Notes: generated by a model not told the origin, from the sequence alone. DNA of 64,000 nucleotides from an uncultured Duncaniella sp. (GCA_910589485.1 CAJUSW010000007.1:131126-195125), one strand, 5' to 3'; numbered from the stretch's first letter, positions 1-7,631 are shown. Numbers and translations are program-made.

Positions 1-688
1 CCTCGCCCGACGGCGCAAATCTGCCCTGACGGCCGATTTGCTTGTCTGGCTCGTGATGGGGCTATAAGTACATCGCCTCTTCGAGGCTTAGTGGAAGATA
101 TTGCCTACGGGATGTTTGTGGACTGGGTTCGTGGTGAGTTACAATTACATCGCCGCTTCACGGCTTAGTGGATGGGATTGCCTGCGGGATGTTTGTAGGC
201 TGGATTCGTGGTAAGTTACAATTACATCGCCGCTTCACGGCTTAGTGGATGGTTTTGCCTGCGGGATGTTTGTAGGCAGGATTTGTGCATCGCCCCCATT
301 CGGGGCTTATAGGTCCGTTTATCTGCGGGGTATTTACATGCCCATATCGCGATGATAATAGTGTTTCATCGGGGGCCGTAAAATTGTAGTATCGCATTCA
401 TAAGATGATAAATGTCCATTCTGATGCCAACGCACTATAAAATCAGTGTTTGCACCATAATTCATACTAATGCGAAACGATTTTATCCAATTCCGTAATA
501 TATAGAAATAAGTACACAAACACCACGCAGGCAATCCCATCCAACAAGCCGTGAAACGGCGATGTATTTATAGCCCCATCACGAGCCAGACAAGCAAATC
601 GCCCGCAGGGCAAGATTTGCGCCGTCGGGCGAGGCATGGGGAAAATGAAATGCGTTCCAAATCGGGCGTCGAAGACGTCCTATAATCG
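1..688. repeat. dispersed repeat element, copy 1 (left end cut by window)
   Basis: This is a non-coding element bounded by long inverted ends. The left end (about 1-85) and the right end (about 545-688, reverse complement) share the same blocks: a GC-rich stem with arms GCAAATC and GATTTGC, a 'GGCTCGTGATGGGGCTA' block and a 'TACATCGCC' block. The right end continues outward to GGCGTCGAAGACGTCCTATA at about 665-684. The matching outer left part would lie before base 1. The interior holds three 77-bp tandem units and one unit of the roughly 106-bp type seen in copy 2. Related copies lie at 35861-36447 and 63508-63660. No credible ORF is present; the 68-codon minus ORF at 334-540 has no recognisable features. 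Confidence 0.75.
69..288. repeat. 77-bp tandem repeat, three copies
   Basis: Three head-to-tail units begin at 69, 146 and 223, each opening with TACATCGCC and carrying GGCTTAGTGGA and GGGATGTTTGT. Copies 2 and 3 are nearly identical and copy 1 is more diverged. The last unit ends shortly before 289. The array lies inside repeat element copy 1. The whole unit is repeated with no unique spacers, so it is not a CRISPR array. Confidence 0.85.
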
Positions 689-745
689 ACACATGAATAT
701 GTCCGATTGCAGAGAATAACAATCAGTTTGAGCTATGTGATATCT

Positions 746-1018
746 CTATCCAAATAACTCCGAATGAGAACCAAGACGCACAAGGCTGATTTCATCAGTA
801 TCCGGGTCAAACCATATTAGCAAGAAGTCACCCTCTATATGACATTCCATATGTCCCTTATAATCTCCTGTAAGCATGTGAGGGTTGAATTCCGCAGGAA
901 TTGGTATTTCATTCTCCAATTTCTTCAGAATTCCAAAAAGTTTTTCCACCTTCTTGGGATTATTGCGAAACCGCTTATAATCCTTCTTATATCTTGAGGT
1001 TGGTTTCAGCCTTTTCAT
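746..1018 (-). CDS. YafQ-family type II toxin (mRNA interferase)
   Basis: A 90-residue toxin of the RelE/YafQ superfamily, expected to cut mRNA on the ribosome when its antitoxin is degraded. The C-terminal half carries the family signature: His47 in the HML.G segment, ECHI with His60, Asp64, and the terminal RLGSHSELF with His85. These line up with the YafQ residues His50, His63, Asp67 and His87. The Trp that follows the Asp in E. coli YafQ is Phe65 here. Its start overlaps the antitoxin stop by 4 bases, so the two are translationally coupled. It sits just outside repeat element copy 1. The family call is strong; the RNA target is unknown. Confidence 0.9.
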   Translation of the reverse strand: MKRLKPTSRYKKDYKRFRNNPKKVEKLFGILKKLENEIPIPAEFNPHMLTGDYKGHMECHIEGDFLLIWFDPDTDEISLVRLGSHSELFG

Positions 1019-1272
1019 AAGCCCATAGATTTCTCCATGGCTTCAATGGAGGATAAATCCAACGCCGGCACATTTCTAAGACTTCCGCTTTGCGCCTCCT
1101 TTATGGCTGCGACAGTTTCCGCATTTGGTTCATTATAGGCAGCATCCAACAATAAAGTTTCCACAAAATTATTGAGACTGCGATTCTGACGCTTTGCCAT
1201 AAGCTTCAGTCTGTCAATCAAATCAACAGGCAGTCGAAAACTCTGATTTTTCTTTGGTAACGCTATATCCAT
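1015..1272 (-). CDS. RelB/DinJ-family antitoxin
   Basis: An 85-residue protein upstream of, and overlapping by 4 bases, the YafQ-like toxin. The N-terminal part (about residues 10-45, with SFRLPVDLIDRL and the NRSLNNFVETLL helix) resembles a ribbon-helix-helix DNA-binding fold. The remainder is acidic and probably wraps the toxin. It should neutralise the toxin and repress the shared promoter, with -7-like motifs at 1293-1310. Antitoxin-first order is usual for RelB/DinJ modules. The exact antitoxin subfamily is uncertain. Confidence 0.82.
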   Translation of the reverse strand: MDIALPKKNQSFRLPVDLIDRLKLMAKRQNRSLNNFVETLLLDAAYNEPNAETVAAIKEAQSGSLRNVPALDLSSIEAMEKSMGL

Positions 1273-1292
1273 ATTTATAATCTTTTATACTA

Positions 1293-1310
1293 CAAATATA
1301 CGCAAATGTA
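1293..1310 (-). promoter_or_regulatory. two overlapping -7-like motifs for the TA operon
   Basis: On the minus strand two TAnnTTTG matches, TATATTTG (1293-1300) and TACATTTG (1303-1310), lie 20-40 bases before the antitoxin start. No TTTG is found at the usual 19-21 bp spacing; the nearest is 24 bp away at 1335-1338. The region 1311-1561 otherwise shows only AT-rich DNA up to the next gene's promoter. Confidence 0.4.
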
Positions 1311-1510
1311 TTACAATAACAATATTTTTACCTGCAAAGTTGTATGTACAATCTCTATCTTAGTATTAACGCCCAATTTTCCACGTCTGAATTGTAAAAT
1401 TTGCGATCCGAAATAAGCTATAGGTCATAAAAACCGAATTTATCCAAGTATTAGAGCCATTAATATCCTCAAAAGGTTAAGAGTATTCAATGATAAAAGT
1501 ATAATATAAT

Positions 1511-1542
1511 ATTGCATTTTATTATTTTTAATACTAATTTTG
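1511..1542 (+). promoter_or_regulatory. Bacteroidetes-type promoter of the lipoprotein pair
   Basis: ATTG (1511-1514, three of four matches to the -33 TTTG) is followed after 20 bp by TAATTTTG (1535-1542), a full match to the -7 consensus. The predicted start of transcription is about 1548, giving a leader of roughly 14 bases to the ATG at 1562. Confidence 0.6.
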
Positions 1543-1561
1543 CAAAAAAAATAAACAATAC

Positions 1562-2329
1562 ATGAAATTTTTCAAAAACTTTAATGCTTCACATTATGCT
1601 TTAGCATTTTCTATAATGCTAGCTTCTTGCGCTCATGGAGAAGCGGATCTTTTATTATCATCTGACAACTATAGCGCAACTAACAATTCAGAAAACATCG
1701 AACAAGCCATCAATGATAATGAGGCTTATTTGAAAGAACATGAAGCTCAATTATTAGATCTCCGTTATGCATCCATGACTATTGCGGAGTATATTAAATT
1801 GGATGGCAACACCTATACCTTGACAATCTCAAAGGATCAAGCATTCAAATTAGGTATTAATAACGAGGTCTATGACACCATTGTTGGACAAATCAAAGCG
1901 ACAAACGATGTCATATCTGAAGCAATAAAAAATGGGGACGAGGTTGATCTTATAGACGTGCAGGAAAGAGTAGAATCGTATAGAATGCCCCAAACAAATG
2001 TTCGTAACAATTCTCTTCTTAATGCATCTAGATCAACTAGCGGAGGTATTATATATTCTAATAAAGAATCATCTGCGACATTCTACGTAGATTCAGGCAT
2101 AAAAAAAGTCATACTTAAATGTGGAACAAATTGGGCTCCACTAGTAAGTTATACTTGTAGAGTCTCATGTTTCGGGGAAACAAAAGCATATACTTGTACT
2201 GGTTCGATATACTGTCTCAGAACAATTACAGCTCCGCTTAGTGCCTCTGGAGGCAAAGTTACAGCCTCAATCAACTTCACATCAACCGACCCACAAGGCA
2301 GTTTTTGCATTTGGACACCATCTTTATAA
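1562..2329 (+). CDS. hypothetical lipoprotein, paralogue of the next gene
   Basis: A 255-residue protein with a hydrophobic N-terminus and a lipobox (LASC, Cys23), so it is probably a membrane-anchored lipoprotein. I do not recognise a named family. Residues about 80-140 (with ISKDQAFKLGI, QIKATND and NGDEVDL) align with the downstream protein (LSEEEALKLNV, SIKQANI, RGDNVEL), so the two are related. The C-terminal 110 residues, absent from the neighbour, contain six cysteines and many Ser/Thr, suggesting a disulphide-bonded beta domain. It is AT-rich compared with the housekeeping genes here, a possible sign of acquisition. The next gene starts 11 bases after its stop. Confidence 0.75.
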   Translation: MKFFKNFNASHYALAFSIMLASCAHGEADLLLSSDNYSATNNSENIEQAINDNEAYLKEHEAQLLDLRYASMTIAEYIKLDGNTYTLTISKDQAFKLGINNEVYDTIVGQIKATNDVISEAIKNGDEVDLIDVQERVESYRMPQTNVRNNSLLNASRSTSGGIIYSNKESSATFYVDSGIKKVILKCGTNWAPLVSYTCRVSCFGETKAYTCTGSIYCLRTITAPLSASGGKVTASINFTSTDPQGSFCIWTPSL

Positions 2330-2340
2330 TTCACAAGAAT

Positions 2341-2754
2341 ATGAAAAGAATTCACCTACTCTCACTTGCATTATCCGCGCTATTTATCTCCGCGTGCTCC
2401 AATTTGGCTGAAGATAATAGTTCAGACAACGCTGTAATCGACTCTGTTGACATCAACATGCCCACCATCTCCCGTAACGACATGTTCTCAGAACAGGAAA
2501 TCGCCAAGATGGACAAGAACTATAAGGTCCTGATCAATTATATCAAAATCTCGGATGATTCCACCTCGTACTTCTTGGATCTCTCGGAAGAAGAAGCTCT
2601 TAAATTGAACGTCGACAAGGAATATTACCAATCGACAGTAGAGTCCATCAAACAAGCCAACATTGCTCTCAAAGAGGGCATCGAGAGAGGAGATAACGTT
2701 GAGCTTTCCGATTTTCAATCAATGAAAGAAGTTCTCAACAACAGCGACAAATAA
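2341..2754 (+). CDS. hypothetical lipoprotein, short paralogue
   Basis: A 137-residue protein starting at the ATG at 2341. The longer reading from 2305 would put a non-signal extension before an obvious lipoprotein signal. The signal ends in the lipobox ISAC (Cys18). The mature part is acidic and helical, and its middle matches the first domain of the upstream lipoprotein, without that protein's cysteine-rich C-terminal domain. It ends just before a strong bidirectional hairpin terminator. Function unknown. A secreted effector/immunity or adhesin role is conceivable but not shown. Confidence 0.75.
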   Translation: MKRIHLLSLALSALFISACSNLAEDNSSDNAVIDSVDINMPTISRNDMFSEQEIAKMDKNYKVLINYIKISDDSTSYFLDLSEEEALKLNVDKEYYQSTVESIKQANIALKEGIERGDNVELSDFQSMKEVLNNSDK

Positions 2755-2770
2755 GTCAAACTGGTGGTAA

Positions 2771-2814
2771 AAGCATAGTGGCTACCCGGAAATCCGGGTA
2801 GCCACTATGCTTTT
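2771..2814. terminator. bidirectional hairpin terminator
   Basis: A perfect 20-bp inverted repeat (2771-2790 and 2793-2812) with a minimal loop and T-runs on both sides. It lies between convergent genes, the plus-strand lipoprotein and the minus-strand M23 peptidase, and can end both transcripts. Confidence 0.9.
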
Positions 2815-2832
2815 ATAATGTCTTTCGTCGGG

Positions 2833-3651
2833 CTATTTCTTCTTTTTGGTAGTGGTTTTTCTGCGTTTGGAGGCGGTGTAACGGGTTTTCTTTTTCTTGG
2901 CAGGAGTGTACTTCTGCGACTTGCCGTAGGTGAGTTTGTCGAACGCGAAGATATCCTTGTGGGGGACCCCGTTCTCAAAGTCGATGATGGCGGCGGGATT
3001 GATGGGAATACCCATGTAGCGGGTCTCGAAGTGGAGATGAGCTCCGGTGCTGCGTCCGGTGTTACCGCCGAGGGCGATGGGATCGCCGGCTTTCACTACC
3101 TGATTGGGCTTCACGAGGAAACGGCTGAGGTGTCCGTAGACGGTCTCCATACCGTTGGGGTGGCGCATCACCACATAATATCCGTAGCCACGACGCTCAT
3201 ACTTGGTGAGGCGGATCTTACCCGAGAAGGCAGCACGCACGGTGTCGCCCACCTGGAGCTTAAGGTCGATGCCGTAATGATTGCGGCGGAAACGGGGACG
3301 ATAGCCGTAATTGGAAGTGATGTGGCCGGGACAGGGGGTGGTATATTCCGATACGTCGATATCCTTGCGGTCGGGGATCACAGCGGCCGAGCCATAGGCG
3401 TTGACATGCTCGGAAGCCCAGAATTCAGCAAACACATCGCTCTCCATATCCATGGCCTCGCGCTCCTTCACCTGATTGAGAAGCAGGTCGTTGTTCTCGA
3501 TTTTGAAAGGATTGATCGTAGGAGTCTGCTTTGCTATGAGGGTATTATGCTGGCTGGAGTGAGACTCGGGGAGGCGACGCTGCGCCTGAGCCATTACTCC
3601 TGTCATTACCACACACGCGGTGGCGAAAAATATCTTTAGATTGAAGGTCAT
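2833..3651 (-). CDS. M23-family metallopeptidase (LytM/lysostaphin-like)
   Basis: A 272-residue secreted or periplasmic protein with an N-terminal signal (cleavage near AQAQ, residue 24) and a zinc-peptidase M23 domain at about 100-215. The zinc motif HYGID gives His125 and Asp129, and HLHFE gives His205 and His207; His174 sits in YGHLS. These are the residues expected of an active peptidoglycan endopeptidase. The last 30 residues are very rich in Lys, Arg and Thr, a basic tail that could bind cell-wall polymers or nucleic acid. It is a single-gene unit between ndk and the hairpin at 2771-2814. The substrate bond is not predictable from sequence. Confidence 0.92.
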   Translation of the reverse strand: MTFNLKIFFATACVVMTGVMAQAQRRLPESHSSQHNTLIAKQTPTINPFKIENNDLLLNQVKEREAMDMESDVFAEFWASEHVNAYGSAAVIPDRKDIDVSEYTTPCPGHITSNYGYRPRFRRNHYGIDLKLQVGDTVRAAFSGKIRLTKYERRGYGYYVVMRHPNGMETVYGHLSRFLVKPNQVVKAGDPIALGGNTGRSTGAHLHFETRYMGIPINPAAIIDFENGVPHKDIFAFDKLTYGKSQKYTPAKKKKTRYTASKRRKTTTKKKK

Positions 3652-3786
3652 TTCAGAATTGATTATAGCTCGAGGTGAGATTACGAGGAATGAGTTTAAT
3701 GGTTTTCGATTGGTATATTATCAATAGAAGAGCCTTAACCGGCCATTGCAACCGGCAGAGAGAGGCGGGAACATTGCCACAGGCGA

Positions 3787-4254
3787 TCAGGCCTGGAGCT
3801 CGGAATCGGCATAGAGGAATCTCATAGCCACAGGGGTGTAGTCAAACAGCTCGTCGGCCTTGAAGAACCGCTTTATCTCTACCTCGGCATCCTCGGGCGA
3901 GGAGGAGGCGTGGATAATGTTCTCCTGGTTGGACATTGAAAAGTCACCACGTATGGTGCCGGGAGCGGCCTGACGACCATCGGTGGCGCCGGTCATAGCA
4001 CGGACCACCTTGACAGCATCGACTCCACGCAGACACATCACTATCACCGGACACGCGGTCATCGAGGCTACCACCGACGGGTAGAACGGACGATCCACGA
4101 GGTGCGCGTAATGCTCACGCAGAATCTCGGGAGAGAGTTGCATCATCTTCATGCCGGCTATGGCCAGCCCTTTTGACTCGAAGCGGCTGAGGACACGTCC
4201 CACAAGGCCACGCTCAAGTGATGAGGGCTTGAAGATGATAAGAGTTTGTTCCAT
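3787..4254 (-). CDS. ndk: nucleoside diphosphate kinase
   Basis: A 155-residue cytosolic enzyme that moves the gamma phosphate of ATP onto NDPs through a phospho-histidine. The catalytic His115 lies in NIIHASSS, the counterpart of NVIHGSDS in E. coli. The N-terminal TLIIFKP strand, the RPFYPSVV segment and the GATDGRQAAPGTIRGDF nucleotide loop are all present. It is transcribed alone from the full-consensus promoter at 4299-4329, leaving a leader of about 40 bases. Confidence 0.96.
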   Translation of the reverse strand: MEQTLIIFKPSSLERGLVGRVLSRFESKGLAIAGMKMMQLSPEILREHYAHLVDRPFYPSVVASMTACPVIVMCLRGVDAVKVVRAMTGATDGRQAAPGTIRGDFSMSNQENIIHASSSPEDAEVEIKRFFKADELFDYTPVAMRFLYADSELQA

Positions 4255-4298
4255 TGTATTGGTTTTAACGTTTGTTCAGATTTTGTTTTGTTACTTTT

Positions 4299-4329
4299 CA
4301 AAATTAGTCATTTTGAGCTTATTATCAAA
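4299..4329 (-). promoter_or_regulatory. promoter of ndk
   Basis: Read on the minus strand: TTTG (4326-4329), a 19-bp spacer, then TAATTTTG (4299-4306), a full match to the Bacteroidetes -33/-7 consensus. The rest of the 4255-4631 spacer is AT-rich on the ndk side and GC-rich on the hpf side, where the hpf terminator lies. Confidence 0.75.
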
Positions 4330-4577
4330 ACGTTACTTCGGGATTATTCTTTAAATCCCAATAATTCCAGCTCGCATACCACAACCAATCTCCAATAAAT
4401 CAAACGATTATATTTTAATGCAAAAATAACCTAAAAAATTAAAACCGATTTTCACACTCCGAGGCAATTGTAAAGTTTTGTGAATTATTGTATTTTACGC
4501 AGTTAATTTTTAACAGTTCCTCAATCCGACCTCTACCACCGCACTCTCCCACACCGGCCCGGAGACACACATAAAGG

Positions 4578-4611
4578 CCCCGCGCGGCCTCGGGATCCGG
4601 GGTCGCGCGGG
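4578..4611 (-). terminator. hairpin downstream of hpf
   Basis: An inverted repeat with arms CCCGCGCG and CGCGCGGG and a GC-rich interior lies 20 bases after the hpf stop on the minus strand. The T-run is poor (CCTTTAT), so it may act as a weak or factor-assisted terminator. Confidence 0.5.
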
Positions 4612-4631
4612 TGTATCGTTGACGGGTGATA

Positions 4632-4925
4632 TTACTTCTTGTTCTTAGCCTTTTCGAGCTGCTTCTCGATAGCGTCGAGGGCCACGTCGATAGCCTCCTC
4701 GAAAGTGTCGGCGGTCTTGTCGGCGACAAATTCATCGAGCTGAGGCACGGTGAGGCGAACGATGGCCTGCTTGTTGAGCGCGGTCTCGGGTTTAACTACC
4801 TTGAGAGAGACGTCAACGGCACTGACTACAGGGAAACGGCGCACGATGCGCTCAACCTTCTTGTTGATGAATGCAGTGAGCTTCTCGCTGATGTCAAAAT
4901 GGATAGCTTTAATGTTAATGTCCAT
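4632..4925 (-). CDS. hpf: ribosome hibernation factor HPF/RaiA family
   Basis: A 97-residue protein of the S30AE/HPF family, which binds the 30S subunit in slow growth and protects or dimerises ribosomes. MDINIKAIHFDISEKLTAFINKK matches the family N-terminus, and the length is that of the short form with no dimerisation domain. The ATG at 4925 is chosen because it gives the family N-terminus and is preceded by an AGGAGG (4931-4936), an unusually strong ribosome site for this phylum. The start lies inside the last codons of xerC (11-base overlap), so the two are co-transcribed. The xerC-hpf pairing is, to my knowledge, common in Bacteroidetes. Confidence 0.9.
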   Translation of the reverse strand: MDINIKAIHFDISEKLTAFINKKVERIVRRFPVVSAVDVSLKVVKPETALNKQAIVRLTVPQLDEFVADKTADTFEEAIDVALDAIEKQLEKAKNKK

Positions 4926-5850
4926 AGTGTCCTCCTTTGTTGTTTTGTGCACGGGGGTGTGCGAGTTGATAATTATGTTTGAGGTCTCGGTAAGTCACGT
5001 GAGTGTACACCTGGGTTGAAGTGAGGGACGCATGTCCGAGCAGTTTCTGCACCGAGGCGATGGATGCTCCGCCGTTGAGCATGTCGCTCGCCATGGAGTG
5101 GCGCATCACATGCGGGCTGAGCCTTGTGGCATGGGCGCCACCTTCGGAGAGCAGGCGGTGAACGACGTTGTACACCATCTTGCGGTACAGCGGACGGCCA
5201 TCATTCCTTACCATCAGGGGCGCCTGAGGATCGCTGGAGCATATGGCGGTGAGAGGAGAGGAGTCACGCAATGCACGGTAGGCTTCGATTGAGGCTGACA
5301 GCTCGTGACCGAAAGGGATCACTCTTTCCTTATTACGTTTTCCGAGCACTTTTAGTTCACCTTTGGCCGTGTCAACATCGGCATCAAGGAGCCCTGTGAG
5401 CTCGCTGCAACGCATTCCGGTGGTATAAAGCAGGTCGAGGATGAGACGGTCGCGCACCGAGGCGAAATCATCGGCCGGGACGTCGGCGTCGAGTATAGCC
5501 GAGGTCTCCTCGGGACGCACATACACGGGCAGGGATTTCGACGGTTTGGGCAACGACAGTCCGGTGGCAGGATTCACGGCGATATCGCCCCGCTTCAGCA
5601 GGAAGCGGTAGAACGCCCTCAGGGCCGATATCTTGCGCTTGACTGTGCGGGCCGAGGCCTTGGCCGAGATATGCGCCACCCATTGCCTCAGGTCGGAGCG
5701 GGCGACGTCGATAGGGTCGAGAGCGGCGGGGTCACCGCCTGTGGTGAATCGTACCCATTGATCAAGGTCGCGCCGATAGGCTTCGACAGTGAGTGCCGAA
5801 TAACCCAGCTCGAGGCTGATATAGGCGAGAAACTGTTCTATCCTGTTCAA
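4915..5850 (-). CDS. xerC: tyrosine recombinase XerC/XerD
   Basis: A 311-residue site-specific recombinase, the likely chromosome-dimer resolvase. It has an N-terminal SAM-like core-binding domain (1-95) and a catalytic domain (110-295). The catalytic set is complete: Arg147 (TGMRCSEL), Lys171 (LGKRNKERVIP), His247 and Arg250 (HVMRH), His273 (LLGHASL) and the nucleophile Tyr282 (TQVYTH). Length and chromosomal context fit a housekeeping Xer protein rather than an integrase of a mobile element. XerC versus XerD cannot be told from sequence alone. It overlaps hpf at its 3' end. Confidence 0.92.
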   Translation of the reverse strand: MNRIEQFLAYISLELGYSALTVEAYRRDLDQWVRFTTGGDPAALDPIDVARSDLRQWVAHISAKASARTVKRKISALRAFYRFLLKRGDIAVNPATGLSLPKPSKSLPVYVRPEETSAILDADVPADDFASVRDRLILDLLYTTGMRCSELTGLLDADVDTAKGELKVLGKRNKERVIPFGHELSASIEAYRALRDSSPLTAICSSDPQAPLMVRNDGRPLYRKMVYNVVHRLLSEGGAHATRLSPHVMRHSMASDMLNGGASIASVQKLLGHASLTSTQVYTHVTYRDLKHNYQLAHPRAQNNKGGHYGH

Positions 5851-5950
5851 TGGCGACTGATTTTTATAGATAGCGAAGATACATCAGAATCCGGTAAAAT
5901 ACAAATTTCCGGAGATGCTTAACAACATAAAATCCCGCAGAAGGGACTTT

Positions 5951-6010
5951 GAGGTATATATAATATTTGAGGTATATATAATATTTGAGGTATATATAAT
6001 AGAGGTATAT
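5951..6010. repeat. 18-bp AT-rich tandem repeat
   Basis: Copies of GAGGTATATATAATATTT start at 5951, 5969 and 5987 (period 18), followed at 6002 by a partial GAGGTATAT after a 15-base unit. The array lies in the spacer between the ompA-like terminator and the start of xerC, upstream of xerC on its own strand. A change in copy number would change the spacing of any xerC promoter elements in this AT-rich stretch. Confidence 0.85.
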
Positions 6011-6013
6011 AAA

Positions 6014-6049
6014 GAGAAAAAGCGACCCCGCCTGGAGGGCAGGGTCGCT
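6014..6049 (-). terminator. terminator of the OmpA-family gene
   Basis: On the minus strand an AGCGACCC/GGGTCGCT stem of 8 bp (6021-6028 and 6042-6049) is followed by TTTTTCTCTTT. It lies 25 bases after the stop of the 6074-7285 gene. Confidence 0.85.
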
Positions 6050-6073
6050 GTGGGTATAAATCGGGAGGATTTA

Positions 6074-7285
6074 TTACTTGTTAGCCTTGATGGTAACGGC
6101 ACGGTCGAGCGAAACGTACTCCTTGCCTTCGCCATAGAGGTTGGCGTCGTTGGTAGTAACGTCGAGCTGAGAAGCCTTAACGCCGTTGCGGAGGAGTGCA
6201 CGCTCAACACCGGCGGCACGGGCCTTGCGGAGACGATCGTTAACAGCGGCAGAACCGGTGTAGTTGTCAGCGTAGCCACATACGGTGTACTTCTTGTTGG
6301 TGTCGGCCTTCATTACGTTGGCAACAGCGTTGAGAACCTTGCTGTCAACGCGAGAGAGGCGTGAGCTACCGATAGTGTAGTAGATGGTGCAGAGGGGACC
6401 TTCCTCAGCCTCAACAACTGTCTGAACGGGACGGTTGAGGCAATCGCGGAGCTGACGCTCGAGGTCGGCGATGCGGCCGTTGGCAGCCTGGAGGCGGGCC
6501 TCAACCTCATCGCAGTTGGGGATTTCGGGAATAACGGGAACGATGGGAGCATTCCAGGTAGACTTGTTGAAGTTGTAAGTAAGACCTACATAAGCCTGGA
6601 GATCTACGCGGTTCTTGCGGAGACCGAAATCGTTGGTATCGTCGGTCATGAGCTGAGCGCGGAGGTCGAGGTAGAGGGCTACCTTGCTGCTGAGGTTGAA
6701 GCTGTTGATAAGACCAACGTTGCCGGTGAGGTTATCATCACCGCCACGCTCCCAACAGTCGCAGCCACCGTTGCGGTTGAACTTGGGAACATATACCCAG
6801 TTGTAACCTACGCCGGCGTAGAGGATACCGTTGTAAACACGGCCGGGACGATAGCCACACCACCAGTTGGTGAGGTTCAACATAGCGTTGAGCTGAGCAC
6901 CGAACTCGTTGCGTTTGTACTTGTCATATACAGTGTTGTTCTTGGTGAACTCGCCATACCAGCCATAGCCACCGTCAACGCCCATACCCTTGATCTGGGT
7001 GAAGTTGGCGCCGGCACGGAGACCGATGATGGGTGAGAACCACTTACCTACCCAGATACCTGCGTTGGGTGAGAAACGGTCGAAGAAATCGCGCTTGCTG
7101 TTGTTGCGGTCGAAGTAGTAGTTGATACCACCTTCAGCAGAGATAAACCAGTTGTCGCTAAAGCTGTTGAGGACATAGCCCTGGGCGGGATCCTCTACAT
7201 AGGTAATCTCCTGGGCGCTCTGGGCCATTGCGCTTTGACCCATGAACAGAGCGGCTACGAAGCCAAGAAGGATACTCTTTTTCAT
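6074..7285 (-). CDS. OmpA-family outer membrane protein
   Basis: A 403-residue protein with a signal peptide (about 1-22, ending SAMAQ), an N-terminal beta-barrel region (about 40-245, alternating aromatic strands such as NWFISAEGGINYYF), a short coiled segment (ARLQAANGRIADLERQLRD) and a C-terminal OmpA-like peptidoglycan-binding domain (about 295-403, with SKVLNAVANVMK, GYADN and RLRKARAAGV). It likely links the outer membrane to the wall and is a major porin-like protein. A paralogue of the same architecture lies at 48716-49918. It has its own promoter motif and a strong terminator, consistent with high expression. Confidence 0.9.
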   Translation of the reverse strand: MKKSILLGFVAALFMGQSAMAQSAQEITYVEDPAQGYVLNSFSDNWFISAEGGINYYFDRNNSKRDFFDRFSPNAGIWVGKWFSPIIGLRAGANFTQIKGMGVDGGYGWYGEFTKNNTVYDKYKRNEFGAQLNAMLNLTNWWCGYRPGRVYNGILYAGVGYNWVYVPKFNRNGGCDCWERGGDDNLTGNVGLINSFNLSSKVALYLDLRAQLMTDDTNDFGLRKNRVDLQAYVGLTYNFNKSTWNAPIVPVIPEIPNCDEVEARLQAANGRIADLERQLRDCLNRPVQTVVEAEEGPLCTIYYTIGSSRLSRVDSKVLNAVANVMKADTNKKYTVCGYADNYTGSAAVNDRLRKARAAGVERALLRNGVKASQLDVTTNDANLYGEGKEYVSLDRAVTIKANK

Positions 7286-7419
7286 AAATAATTAATTATT
7301 GGAAAATAGTTGAATTGATTTCTATTTTGGTTGTAGATGTGAGCTAACTGTGTGAAACTTTCTTCATTGCCCGAAGCGGTTCAGTGATGTCCGGGCACAG
7401 GTCGGCTGAAATTTTAGTC

Positions 7420-7427
7420 AAAGGTAT
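7420..7427 (-). promoter_or_regulatory. -7 element of the OmpA-family gene
   Basis: On the minus strand TACCTTTG fits the -7 consensus, but no TTTG lies at the usual distance (the nearest is 30 bp away). It would give a long leader of about 125 bases. The rest of the 7286-7631 spacer holds only this leader and the tkt terminator. Confidence 0.45.
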
Positions 7428-7511
7428 AACATTTTTTCCGAATAATCTAAATTTTAGCAAAAAAACCTTTAAAAATGGCGTAAAAAATGCCTTTCTGACC
7501 AATCGCGACGT

Positions 7512-7555
7512 AAAAACGATGGGGCCGGACTCCTCGGGATGAGGAATCCGGCCCC
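7512..7555 (-). terminator. terminator of tkt
   Basis: A GGGGCCGGA/TCCGGCCCC stem (7521-7529 and 7547-7555) with a second inner stem, followed on the minus strand by ATCGTTTTTACG. It lies about 80 bases after the tkt stop. Confidence 0.85.
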
Positions 7556-7631
7556 TGATATCATGCCGGTGAATCTCCCCCCAGCAACCGGCGGGAGGGA
7601 TCCACGGATGTCTCAGTAACGGGCTATGAGG

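Noticed and set aside
69..288. Regular tandem repeats that might be a CRISPR array
   Set aside because: The whole 77-bp unit is repeated; there are no unique spacers, and no cas genes are nearby.
334..540. A 68-codon frame inside repeat element copy 1
   Set aside because: It lies in non-coding repeat DNA, has no family features, and is not preserved in copy 2.
2818..3639. A 273-codon plus-strand frame opposite the M23 gene
   Set aside because: Antisense to a peptidase with intact zinc motifs; its start lies in the terminator region and it has no recognisable domain.
7286..7631. Possible riboswitch in the OmpA-family leader
   Set aside because: Only the tkt terminator hairpin and a -7 motif are visible; no known riboswitch core was recognised.
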